A stretch of DNA of 64,000 bases, from positions 310,001 through 374,000 of the forward strand of contig JAEVLN010000034.1 of NCBI GenBank assembly GCA_018350325.1. Reading direction: 5' to 3'. The notes under the pieces were generated by a model. The model was not told the DNA's origin. It did no database searches and was given only the letters and a program-made list of their open reading frames with translations. Source of the stretch: Globodera rostochiensis (taxonomy: Eukaryota; Nematoda; Chromadorea; Rhabditida; Heteroderidae). This document shows, in pieces, positions 42,163 through 52,164 of this stretch (its first letter is position 1; every line of letters starts with the position of its first letter). Made by a program: the position numbers and the translations under genes.

Positions 42163-45100
42163 TCAGCGGGTAATGAAGCGAAAGTTGCCGTTCTCGGCCA
42201 ACAGTCGCTGCAGCTCAACCGGTGAACACGTGTAGTGCAGCGCCAACTCGTCCAGTGAATGTTCACCGTCGCACAGCGAGGCAATTCTATGCGGGATTAG
42301 GCGGGATTAAATAATTAAAATTGAAATACATCAAACTAAATTTTATAAAAATAAAATTGTTAAAAAGAGATAACAAATCAAAGAAATTAATTCAAAAAAG
42401 CGTTTTAAAATCTACACTGTAGAGACCGGAGACCGGGCCAAATACAAATATTTGTACAAATGGTAAACCAAATATTTGTTTGGTCAAATTTTAGGAAAAC
42501 CAAATATTACCAAAATACCAAATAATGACCAAATATTTGTTTGGTCTACTGGTTTTCCCGTCTCTATATCTACAGCATGCCATTTTCGATCTGATCTAAA
42601 AAATTGTTATTATATTGTCCTCAGATTTGGATCTGATCAGGCCAGCAGATTTGTAACAAAAAAAAAATGCCGTTCGTTGGACCAACTTTGTGCCATCATC
42701 GCGTCGAATTGCCACCGGGTAGATGTGCTGCTTGCGCAAGATGCCGTAGAAGAGGCCGAACTGGACCAGCTTGCGCTCGTCCACATGCAGTTGACGGGGA
42801 CGCATTCGGAGCAGCCATTCACCGAGCGGGGAGCCGGTCTGTATAAATGAATGAAATATGAGAGCCCCACAAAAAACATGGGGCCGTCGATGTGGGCATG
42901 GTCAGTCTCTGATGCGCGGAATCGTGCCAAGAGCATGAACCGATCGAGATTCTCAATCGAAATCTCGGTAAATCTTGATCGACGAAATTTTACCGAGATC
43001 TTCGAAATTTTCGGTGATCTCGATCGTTTAATTTTTTTTTTCGAGATTCTCGATTGGTCCTCAGGTCTGGGCTCTATGCCAAAGGCATATGCTACGGATG
43101 GAGATTAAATTTATTTTAAAAAATTTCAATGCTTTTTGATAATCAAAATCAAAATGTGATCACTTTGAGGCCCAAATACAGACGAGCCACGTCACTGAAC
43201 AGAACGGGCGGAGAATCGTGTCGAAGGCGTACAAAATTGCGACATTTCTGTATCGAAAATTGCTATTTTAAGACAAAATTTGTGATAACAACAAAACAAA
43301 AAAGTGCCAATGCCATCGAATTCACAAATCCTTAGTATATCACTTTTGAGTAGAGCGAGGACGATCAAGATTTTTCGAGATTATCGATCGAAATCAATCT
43401 CGATCGAACAAAATTTTAGCGAGATTTTTTCGAAATTTTTTAGTGATCTCAACGCGAATCTCGATCGTTGAATTTTTTCGAAATTTATCGAGATTTCGAA
43501 ATCCCGATCGATCTCCTTGCTTTACTTTTAAACGCCTGGAATCAATTGGTAGAGGGCAAAAACATTAATTTAATTGTCCCCAAAACAAAAAAACACCTCC
43601 ACAATTTGCGGGCTGTCAAAGAAGTGGCGAAGACGTTCAGTGGGCACATAACAATTGGAGTACAGAAATTGGGGCAGCAGTGCCACACAGCCGTGGAAGC
43701 ACAAATTGCGCACGCATCGGCCGACGAGGTCCGCTGATTTTAATACAAAAAATAATTAAATAAAGAATTGTATTTATTTAAGTAAAATGAAAAAATATTT
43801 GTAATCAAAAAATTGAGATCATTTTCAGGGACTAAAAAGCGCGAAATATTGACCAAAATCCCACAAATTCCAAAATACTGACTAAAACTTTACAAAAATT
43901 CCAAAATATTGACTAAAAACACCCAAAAACTCCAAAAAATGGACCAGGGACGTAGCTAGAAAAAATTTTCGAGGGGGGGGGGGGGGAATTGGTCCATCTG
44001 GGGGCGCTCAGATGGACCAATTCCCATCTGAGCGCCATGAGCGGCCCGGCGGTGCTGATATGCGCCGCCGGGAAAATTTTGTTGATTTTTGATGGCAATT
44101 TGTTAAGAAAACTGATCAAAAGCAAATAAGATATAAAATAAAATTAAAAAATGTTTATTCACTGTCAATTTGGACAGCGCACGCAATGTCTTTGATGCAG
44201 CGAACGCCGTCAATCTGAGGACAAATCTGGAAGAGCAAAAAATAAATAAATAAAACATTTAATTAATAAATAAAAATGTTTTATTTTTTATTTTTTACTT
44301 TCTGCGAAAGGACATCCATTCGATTGAGCGCCCCGCGCGAGATTGGCGGCGGCAAACGCGTGAAAATTGGCACGAGGAACGGGCTGAGCGGATGCGGGGG
44401 CGGCTCGCGGCACAGAAAAGCGGGACAAAGGCGAAGATAAATGGTGGTCTGATCAGTGATCGGACAAACGCACTCGCCTTGAGGAAAGGAAAGGAAAACA
44501 TTGAACAGATATAGTCAGTGATCAGATAATTGAAGTCGCCTGGGGTCAAAAAATGTGAAAATGTTGAGTAAAATTAAACAAAAAATAATGGTGGCTGATC
44601 AGTGATCGGACAAACGCACTCGCCTTGAGGAAAGGAAAGGAAAACATTGAACAGATATAGTCAGTGATCAGATAATTGAAGTCGCCTGGGGTCAAAAAAT
44701 GTGAAAATGTTGAGTAAAATTAAACAAAAAATAATGGTGGTCTGATCAGTGATCGGACAAACGCACTCGCCTTGAGGAAAGGAAAGGAAAATATTGAAGG
44801 TTCTTCAATTTACTTTATTTTGATCTTTTTCAAATAAATTATGATGTCCTGATCAGTGATCAAACAATTGAAGTCGCTTGGGGTCAAAAAATGTGTAAAA
44901 AAATGTTGAATAAAATTATACAAAAAATAATGGTGGTCTGATCAGTGATTGGACAAACGCACTCGCCTTGAGGAAAGGAAAGGAAAACATTGAACAGATA
45001 TAGTCAGTGATCAGATAATTGAAGTCGCCTGGGGTCAAAAAATGTGAAAATGTTGAGTAAAATCAAACAAAAAATAATGGTGGTCTGATCAGTGATCGGA

Positions 45101-48100
45101 CAAACGCATTTGCCTTATGGAAAGGAAAGGAAAATATTGAAGGTTCTTCAATTTACTTTATTTTGATCTTTTTCAAATAAATTATGATGTCCTGATCAGT
45201 GATCAAACAATTGAAGTCGCTTGGGGTCAAAAAATGTGTAAAAAAATGTTGAATAAAATTATACAAAAAATAATGGTGGTCTGATCAGTGATTGGACAAA
45301 CGCACTCGCCTTGAGGAAAGGAAAGGAAAACATTGAACAGATATAGTCAGTGATCAGATAATTGAAGTCGCCTGGGGTCAAAAAATGTGAAAATGTTGAG
45401 TAAAATTAAACAAAAAATAATGGTGGCTGATCAGTGATCGGACAAACGCATTTGCCTTATGGAAAGGAAAGGAAAATATTGAAGGTTCTTCAATTTACTT
45501 TATTTTGATCTTTTTCAAATAAATTATGATGTCCTGATCAGTGATCAAACAATTGAAGTCGCTTGGGGTCAAAAAATGTGTAAAAAAATGTTGAATAAAA
45601 TTATACAAAAAATAATGGTGGTCTGATCAGTGATTGGACAAACGCACTCGCCTTGAGGAAAGGAAAGGAAAAACTTGAATAAAATAAATGGTGTCCTGAT
45701 CAGTGATCAGACAATCGAAGCTACCTGGGGCCAAAAATGTAAAAAATATTGAAGAAATTAAACAAATGGTGGTCTGATCAGTTGAATAAAATAAATTGTT
45801 TTCCTGATCAATGATCAGAAATTGAAGTCGCCTGGGCCAAAAAATGTGTAAAAAAATATTGAATAAAATTAAACAAAAAATAATGGTGCCTGATCAGTGA
45901 TCGGACAGAACAGACGGTCGCCTGGAGGCAAATGAAATAGGAGAAATGGATCATCCAGTGCAATGATCAATAGTGATTGATCGGTAAGACATTAGAGGCA
46001 AAGATAGGACAAAAATTGTGATGGAATTTTAGAAAAGTTGATCAGTGATCAGACAGACAGCCATTCGATTTGGAGCAAAAATGCGAAAAATATGATTAAA
46101 TCTAATAATTTATTACAATTCAAAAAACAAACAAAACAAAATCACCTTTTTGATTGAGTCCGTCAAAAATTTCGCGCATCAATGCCGGCAACCGATGCTT
46201 TTCCTCCGACAAAAAACAGCGCTCCTAAACCGATTATCAAAGGTTTTTTTTTGGCAAATAAAATTTAAATAAAACAAAAATAAAATGTTTTCGCCCCAGG
46301 GGTTAGGCCTAAGGTGGCACGGGACCGGGACCAGTACTGAAATGGTCAATTTTTTCCATTTTGGTACTGAAATTGAGTCCCGGCTTTTTTCGACCGGCAC
46401 CAAATTTAGTGCCGGTCCTCCCGGTACCGGTACCATGCCACCCTAGTTAGGCCGAACTGCTGCTGCTGCTGCTGTTTGCTGCAACTGACCTGCTCCAACT
46501 CGACGAGATATTCCGCGCACTTTTGCACCAACGGCTCATAATAAATGGAGTCGTCGGTGTCGTCCTCCTCCGACGCCGCGACGACAAAACAAAGGTTGAA
46601 GATGAACACCTCGCGCTGGTACTTTTTGTCCTCTGAAATATGTTGACGAATAATAACAACAACAACAACAATAACAAATGTAAAAAAAAATATTAATAAT
46701 TTAGATATTTTTTATTCCTCCATGCTGTCGACTAGAGACCGGACTTGAGCTTCGAGCGAGATCTCGAGTCGAGATTTTTCGAGATCTCGAGACGAGATCT
46801 CGTCTCGACCGGTCTCTACTGTCGACCAGGGTTGCAACGGATCATCCGAAATCCGTTATCCGAAATCCGGTGTTTTTCTCAATCCGATATCCGAAATCCG
46901 ATCCGACAAATTTTGGGCGCCAATCCGATATCCGAAATCCGATCCGACAAATTTTGGCAAATCCGATCCGAAATCCGGATAATTGTCCGATATGATTGAA
47001 CACAAAAAATGAACCAAAGAGTAAAATTAATAAATAGCATACCGAAGGGCTTATCAATAGGGTCGAGATTTTCAAGTTTTCATTTTTTTTTTGCGAATAG
47101 GGAATCATGAGAGAAGCCCGGAAATAGCATTCATTTTGAAAACTTTTAAAATTAGAGCGAGTTTTTAGTTAATATAAATCAATATTTTGGCTTTTTTGAG
47201 AATAAATCAATAATTCGCGATTTTTCCGTAATAAATCAATATTTTAAGCAATTTTCTTGAGAAAAATGCAATTTTAAGCATTTTTTAGAAATTTCTTGAA
47301 GAAATTCAAAATCTTTCCCCAAAATTTCTTAAGAAAAAACCAATAAAACCAGGGTTCGCAGATGAAAATTTTCAAAAGCCTCATTTGGTAGGCAAAAAAG
47401 CCTCATTTGGGACCAAAAACCTCATTTTGCTAAAATCATGTTTTTTTTTTGCGCGCGGTTGCCCCCCAAATACTTTTTTTATTGGGGGGGGGGGGGGGGG
47501 GGGGGGGTCGGCGATGCCGATAGGCGCCGCCGAGAAAATTTTCCGCATTTTTTTACTCAGGTTACACTAAATTTGCAGAAGATGTGATGCTTTTTTGCTT
47601 TAAAAAAAATGAAAATGGCGTTTTCTTATTAAGAAAATTCCCAATTAGGTATTTCAAACCGGAAAACTATACATTTTTTTGACCAATTTTCTTAACAAAT
47701 TCACATTAAAAATTCAAAATTTTCTCGGCGGCGCCTATCGGCACCGCCGACCCCTCCCCCACCCCGCAAGCAGAATTCGCAAAAAAAATTTGTATTTTTG
47801 AAAAATAAAAATCGACAAAATTTTTATTAAACTTCAACAAAACTAAGAATCTAAGAATCGACTTTTTTTTGGCTTGCCCCCCCCCCTCTAAAAATTTTTC
47901 TGGTTACGGCCCTGGATGGGAAGTTAAACTTTTTCTTCACCATAATTTGCCCATTTGCGATTTTTCTTATTGAACTTGAATGTTACAATGAATAAATTAT
48001 CATTTCCCGGAAATCTTCTAAAAAAACCAAAATTTCAGTTTTTTCCACTAAAAAATTTTTTCATCCGAAATCCGTTATCCGATATCCGAAATCCGGTGTT

Positions 48101-49038
48101 TTTTCAAATCCGATATCCGAAATCCGATCCGACAAATTTTGGGTTATCCGATCCGAAATCCGTATCCGACTTTTTTCTCAATAACAATCCGATCCGAAAT
48201 CCGTATCCGACTTTTTTCCCAATCCGTTGCAACCCTGCTGTCGACCCCCATGGTCTTCCTCTTACTGATGCCGACGGGGTGCCCGGTGATTTTGAAGTCG
48301 TACATGTTGATCTTGATCATCCGATCGCGCATCTCCTCTGACGGAATGATTGCGGACGAAATGGTGTCAAAGCGTTGTTTGTCAAAAATTTCGTCGGGCA
48401 CCTGAAGTTTGACAAAACAAATTTTTTTGTGCCGTGCTTTCGACACTTTGTCATTTCGATTCGTTCGACACTTTGTCATTTCGATGAGAAATTTTGTGCA
48501 CTTTCTACTCTTTGTCATTTCGATTCGACATTTTGTGCACGTTCGAGACTTTGTCATTTGGATCAGACAATTTGTGCACGTTTAACACTTTGCCAGTCAT
48601 TTTCGTTGCTTATGGTGCGTCTGACACTTTGTCATTTTCGATTAGACATTTTGTGCACGTTCGACACGTTGTCAGTCATTTTCGTTGCTTAGTCATTAGG
48701 TGCGTTTGACAGTTTGTCTCAGTGCGCGACTCCATTATGCTTCAGTGTGCCAAAATTTTTCGGCACTTTACCCACCCCTCCTCCACTACCTGAAAGCGCA
48801 CCACTCGTCCAATGTCGTTGTCGAACTCGGCATAAATGATGGCATGCAGTTTTGGTGGCTCTTGACTGAAGAAGTGGCGGCTGCAGCGTTGCTGTTGCTG
48901 TTGATGTTCGTCGCTGCTCAACTGCTCCCCCAACGACGACGACAACGACGACAATGATGACCCCCCATCGGGATGTGTTGCAGCTCCATTCATTGGCATT
49001 GGCATTGGCATCTGTGCCGCTTCGTTCCCCGCCTCCAT
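42163..49038 (-). CDS. nprl-2: NPRL2, GATOR1 complex subunit (nitrogen permease regulator 2-like)
   Basis: Predicted subunit of GATOR1, which restrains TORC1 at the lysosome when amino acids are scarce. Ten exons: 49038-48790, 48401-48266, 46632-46490, 46224-46146, 44477-44299, 44226-44163, 43733-43597, 43247-43164, 42838-42683, 42286-42163 (stop), about 450 codons against about 380 in human NPRL2. Diagnostic runs in order: ELHAIIYAEF-like start near HAIIYAEFDNDIGRVVRFQV, PDEIFDKQRFDTI, REVFIFNLCFVV, CVCPITDQTTIYLRL, ICPQIDGVRCIKDIA, NLCFHGCVALLPQFLYSN with CYVPT, VDERKLVQFGLFYGILRK, and the end LCDGEHSLDEL. The N-terminus has an extra 60 or so residues with MPMPMP and a short Gln run. Phases agree at every junction except 42683/42286, where the visible donor and acceptor are one base out. 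Introns are filled with repeats and hAT-type insertions. Confidence 0.92.
42415..42575. repeat. Palindromic CAAATATTTG element in the last NPRL2 intron
   Basis: Begins GTAGAGACCGGAGACCGGGC and ends GGTTTTCCCGTCTCTATA; the interior is CCAAATATTTGTTTGGT words on both arms. A close relative lies at 57353-57462 in RPC1. TAGAGACCGG-type ends match the hAT-type element at 46733. Confidence 0.6.
44462..45690. repeat. Intronic tandem repeat that carries a splice acceptor and exon start
   Basis: GGACAAACGCACTCGCCTTG (the 5' end of NPRL2 exon 5 plus its AG acceptor, read inverted) occurs at 44462 in the true exon and then near 44608, 44755, 44951, 45098, 45294, 45440 and 45636. Unit lengths alternate between about 146 and about 196 bp. 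The copies near 45098 and 45440 are altered (CGCATTTGCCTTATGG). All lie in intron 4, just upstream of exon 5. Confidence 0.9.
46300..46446. mobile_element. hAT-type miniature element in NPRL2
   Basis: Ends resemble AAGGTGGCACGGGACCGGG and GGTACCATGCCACCCTAG, with an interior of CCGGTACC and GTACTGAAAT words; the target duplication is unclear. It lies within the intron between exons 46632-46490 and 46224-46146. Confidence 0.55.
46733..46818. mobile_element. 86-bp hAT-type miniature element at target CTGTCGAC
   Basis: TAGAGACCGGACTTGAGC to CGACCGGTCTCTA, with an interior of GAGATCTCGAGTC words, flanked by CTGTCGAC at 46725-46732 and 46819-46826. The right flank is also the left flank of the next element. 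Confidence 0.88.
46827..48237. mobile_element. 1.41-kb hAT-type element sharing the same CTGTCGAC target
   Basis: Termini CAGGGTTGCAACGGAT and ATCCGTTGCAACCCTG, flanked by CTGTCGAC at 46819-46826 and 48238-48245. Subterminal arrays of ATCCGAAATCCG face each other. The interior holds nested pieces: an AATCAATATTTT region, a CAGGGTTCGCA end near 47352 and the hairpin-ended element at 47477. No transposase. Inserted in NPRL2 intron 2, about 20 bp from exon 2. Confidence 0.88.
47477..47775. mobile_element. Element whose inverted ends each form a GC-rich hairpin
   Basis: Left end G-run then GTCGGCGATGCCGATAGGCG CCGCCGAGAAAATTT; right end AAATTTTCTCGGCGGCGCC TATCGGCACCGCCGAC then a C-run. Each terminus is itself a palindrome (GGCG...CGCC), so the element has hairpins at both ends. 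Single ends of this type are scattered near 23842, 30672, 36813, 37119 and 44045. Confidence 0.7.
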
Positions 49039-49133
49039 GTTGATAAAGTATATACGGTATAAACAAAAACAGCCGCGATGTACGAGATGATCCGGTGTAC
49101 TGTATACAAAAATAAATTTGTTATACTGTAAAT

Positions 49134-49299
49134 TAGGGTAGGACGGGACCGGGACTTTTGGGAAAAACCGGGACTACTGGGCAAAAAAACAATTTTGAAA
49201 AAACCTTGACCATTTAAAACGGAGCTTGAAAATGTCCGGGACTAAATTTCAGTCCCAGAAAAGACATTTCAGTACTGGTCCCGGTCCCGTCCTACCCTA
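49134..49299. mobile_element. hAT-type miniature element between PIGF and NPRL2
   Basis: Termini TAGGGTAGGACGGGACCGGG and CCCGGTCCCGTCCTACCCTA, near-perfect inverted repeats, flanked by CTGTAAAT and CTATAAAT (8 bp, one mismatch). It sits about 95 bp upstream of the NPRL2 start codon, within the likely intercistronic gap. Confidence 0.87.
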
Positions 49300-49512
49300 C
49301 TATAAATCATCCATTATAGTAGTGTGCGGATTCATGAAAAGTTTTGCTCTGGAACAGGAAGAGATATAATATAGATAAAGCCTACTAAATGAACGTGTCG
49401 GGATTCAAGGGGCCCGGGAGTCTTGAAATAATCGATTGACGGGACCTGGGCAAAAAAGAATCCCGCAAAAACAAAATTCAAAAACAAAAAACGCATTTCC
49501 TACCGATTCTCC

Positions 49513-51791
49513 TCACAACTGCTTGACGCGATGACGACGCAACGAATTCTGCTGGGGATGACGAAACTGGACGAACGGCTCACTCTGGTATGGCACAACG
49601 GAGGGCTTCCTGAATATTTTTCCCATTTTTTTTGTTTTTTTTTTTGAAAAAATTTGATTACCGTTTCGTTGGACGAGCAAACGGAGGGTTAGTGAAAATG
49701 CGCAAATAAGCAGAAAGAGCGCCCAACACGATGCCAATCAACGAGCCAAAATGTGAAGAAAGGGGCCACACTTGCCACATAAAATATTAAACAATTTTAA
49801 TAAAAAAAAATGTTCAAAAAACAAAATTTGTTTTTGTTTAATTTTGCAGAAAATCGGCAAAGTCTGCCACACACCACACCAGCAGGGAGGTAACTGGATG
49901 CCGGATTACCGGACATTTTTGGGTCCGACATGCCGATTTCCGGACATTTTTGGGTCCGACATGCCGATTTCCGGACATTTTTGGGTCAGATGCCGGTTTC
50001 CGGACATTTTTGGGTCCGACATGCCGATTTCCGGACATTTTTGGGTCAGATGCCGGTTTCCGGACATTTTTGGGCCAGGATGCCGGTTTCCGGACATTTT
50101 TGGGTCCGGCATGCCGATTTCCGGACATTTTTGGGTCCGGCATGCCGATTTCTGGACATTTTTGGGTCAGGATGCCGGTTTCCGGACATTTTTGGGTCAG
50201 GATGCCGGTTTCCGGACATTTTTGGGCCAGGATGCCGGTTTCCGGACATTTTTGGGTCCGGCATGCCGATTTCCGGACATTTTTTGGCATCCGGTTACAT
50301 CCCAGCAGCTCCAACTGACTGACCAACAGTCCCAGTCCAACGGCACAACAGTTGCGCCCAGCCAAGCGCCTAAAACGGAGCCTAAGACGGCGCGCGACAC
50401 GTACAACTGCTCGAGCGTGCGCGGACGGTTGTCCACACAGTGCCAAAACTCAGCGAGTTTCCACTGGCACACGAAACAAAGCGGCTGAAAAATGTTTTTA
50501 AATTTTATTGCGCTTGGCTTTATTTTCCCCATATATAAATATATAAACGTATTAAAGAATAAAATTAAATAAAACAAAATAATTACTAGAGAAAGGACCG
50601 ATCGAGATTCTCGATCGACGAAATTTTACCAAAATTTTTTCCAGATTCAAGATACTTTTTTTCGTGATTTCACAGTGATTTAGAACAAATCTCGATTTCA
50701 AGATTTTCGAGACTGTCGATCGGTCTTCAAGTCCTTCCTCTAATAAATACAATATGGTTTTTTTAATTTTATATAAATTATTTGAGCATTGATGACACCA
50801 ACAAAATAGGTCAAGAGGAGCTGATCGGCAGCAAACACTGCAGTCCTTGGGCTGAAATTTAGTTATATTTTCATTATGAATTTTAGTTTTTTAAAAATTG
50901 ATCATTTGCATTGAGCCACCGTATTATTTATTATATTGTAGTCGGGTTACTGTATACAAAAACGTAAAAATCGTTCAGTCAAGTACTATATAACTGTTGC
51001 GTTGCCTGGTTCAAAATTTGATTTAAAATTTCGGCAATCCTTAAGAATTGGGGTCCCGACCAAAAAAAATTTTAGAAATTCAGAATGTATCTTTTTCTTA
51101 GATGAAAAGATGCTTAGAACACGAATCCGAGCTCGGATTTTGTGAATGACGAACCCCGAACCCGAATTCGACATTTTTCGAAATTTCAGACACGTGAAAA
51201 ATAGTTTGTTTATGAACTCAAAAAGGTTTAAATCTACAAAAAATCCATGAAAGAGATTGTAAAAATGAGAAAACAAAACAATTCAATAGTTAACGCGGTT
51301 TAAAATGCGCAAAATAAAAAATTAGTCAACCCAAAAAAAAGTTGCATTTGAGATTTTTTAAATGTTCGAATCCGGGTACGGAGTTTGACATTCGCAAAAT
51401 CCAAGCTCGGATTCGTGATCTACGCGTATTTTCACCCTAGAAAACATGCATAAATTATAAACATCCAAAAATTAAATTTTGTCGGGACCCCAATTCTGAA
51501 GGATTGCCAAAATTTCAACATTTTTTTTGTTTGTTCAAATTTGGGTTTGAAAAATCGGTTGAAAGAGCCATGCTTAGGTCCATACGATCGGAAAGACATT
51601 AATTTTTCGAAAAATTGTTAAAACAAAACAAAACAAAAAAAGGTGCTGGCTGTGCCCACCTCCAAATCGGTGCACCAAATGCGTATGCCACAAAGTAAAT
51701 GAGGGCAAAAGCAATGCAAATTTCCTTAACACGTTTGTAGAAGACACGGAGCGGCGCCACCAGTCGGTGTGTTCTGGGCATAAAATGGATG
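49513..51791 (-). CDS. pigf: PIG-F, GPI-anchor biosynthesis membrane protein
   Basis: Predicted endoplasmic-reticulum membrane subunit that stabilises the ethanolamine-phosphate transferases of GPI-anchor assembly. Exons: 51791-51660 (or from ATG 51781), 50851-50803, 50484-50316, 49770-49662, 49609-49513 (stop). Diagnostic text: IYFVAYAFGAPIW (family FGAP motif), RAVLGSVLGAWLGA then PLDWD (the PIG-F signature before the last two helices), and WPLSSHFGSLIGIVLGALSA (the WPI..LG region). It ends RRHRVKQL, a basic tail fitting an ER resident. The first two membrane segments are not assigned; hydrophobic text between 51890 and 52090 may hold them. The donor at 50316 is weak but keeps phase. An intron minisatellite and a foldback element interrupt the gene. 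Confidence 0.8.
49905..50290. repeat. 31-bp minisatellite in a PIGF intron
   Basis: About 12 units of TTTCCGGACATTTTTGGGTC plus CGACATGCCGA or AGGATGCCGG. Units alternate in two types. Open frames on both strands are artefacts of the repeat. Confidence 0.9.
50580..50740. repeat. Palindromic GATCGAGATTCTCGATCG element in a PIGF intron
   Basis: Begins CTAGAGAAAGGACCGATCGA and ends CGATCGGTCTTCAAGTCCTT CCTCTA, an imperfect inverted repeat with TCGAGA words inside. Relatives lie at 42945-43065, 43350-43510 and 62520-62675. Confidence 0.6.
51020..51515. repeat. Foldback element in a PIGF intron
   Basis: Arms TTTCGGCAATCCTTAAGAAT TGGGGTCCCGAC (51029 on) and GTCGGGACCCCAATTCTGAA GGATTGCCAAAATTTC (ending about 51518) are inverted over about 35 bp. 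Inner inverted blocks of ACGAATCCGAGCTCGGATTT add a second stem. Confidence 0.75.
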
Positions 51792-52164
51792 CTAAAATTG
51801 GGACAACAAATAAATTAAATAAATTGGGACGGTTCAGGAAAAGCTAAAAGGGCAGGCAGTAGCCAGCAGACACGAAATTGGAGGAGTTCAGGGCGGTTTT
51901 TTTGCCATCATATTTTGTACAAAAAAAAAAAAAAAATTAACATAACATTCAGTAAAAAAAGTACGACGCTGATTGAAAAACTGATCAATGCGAAGGATAC
52001 AGTGCAAATACATATTGATCGGAAAATAGCACAGAACAAATAAATCAACAACAAAAAAAAATAAAGAAAATCCAACAAAAATTATGATCAAAATGATCTA
52101 CTGATCGATCAATCACACGCAACAAATTGATATTATTGTATTTGATCAATCCGGATTTGAGTCA
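51792..52164. other. Short gap between RPC1 stop and PIGF
   Basis: It is at most 373 bp from the RPC1 stop to the first assigned PIGF exon and may be shorter if PIGF begins further upstream. The acceptor-like CCCAATTTTAG lies 10 bp before the PIGF ATG, and TGATCGATCAG near 52102 is a second candidate. Both could be trans-splice sites. Confidence 0.45.

Noticed and set aside
49772..50488. 238-codon plus-strand ORF (repeated CRFPDIFGSD-type text)
   Set aside because: It runs through the 31-bp minisatellite and antisense to PIGF exon 50484-50316, which shows the real coding strand.
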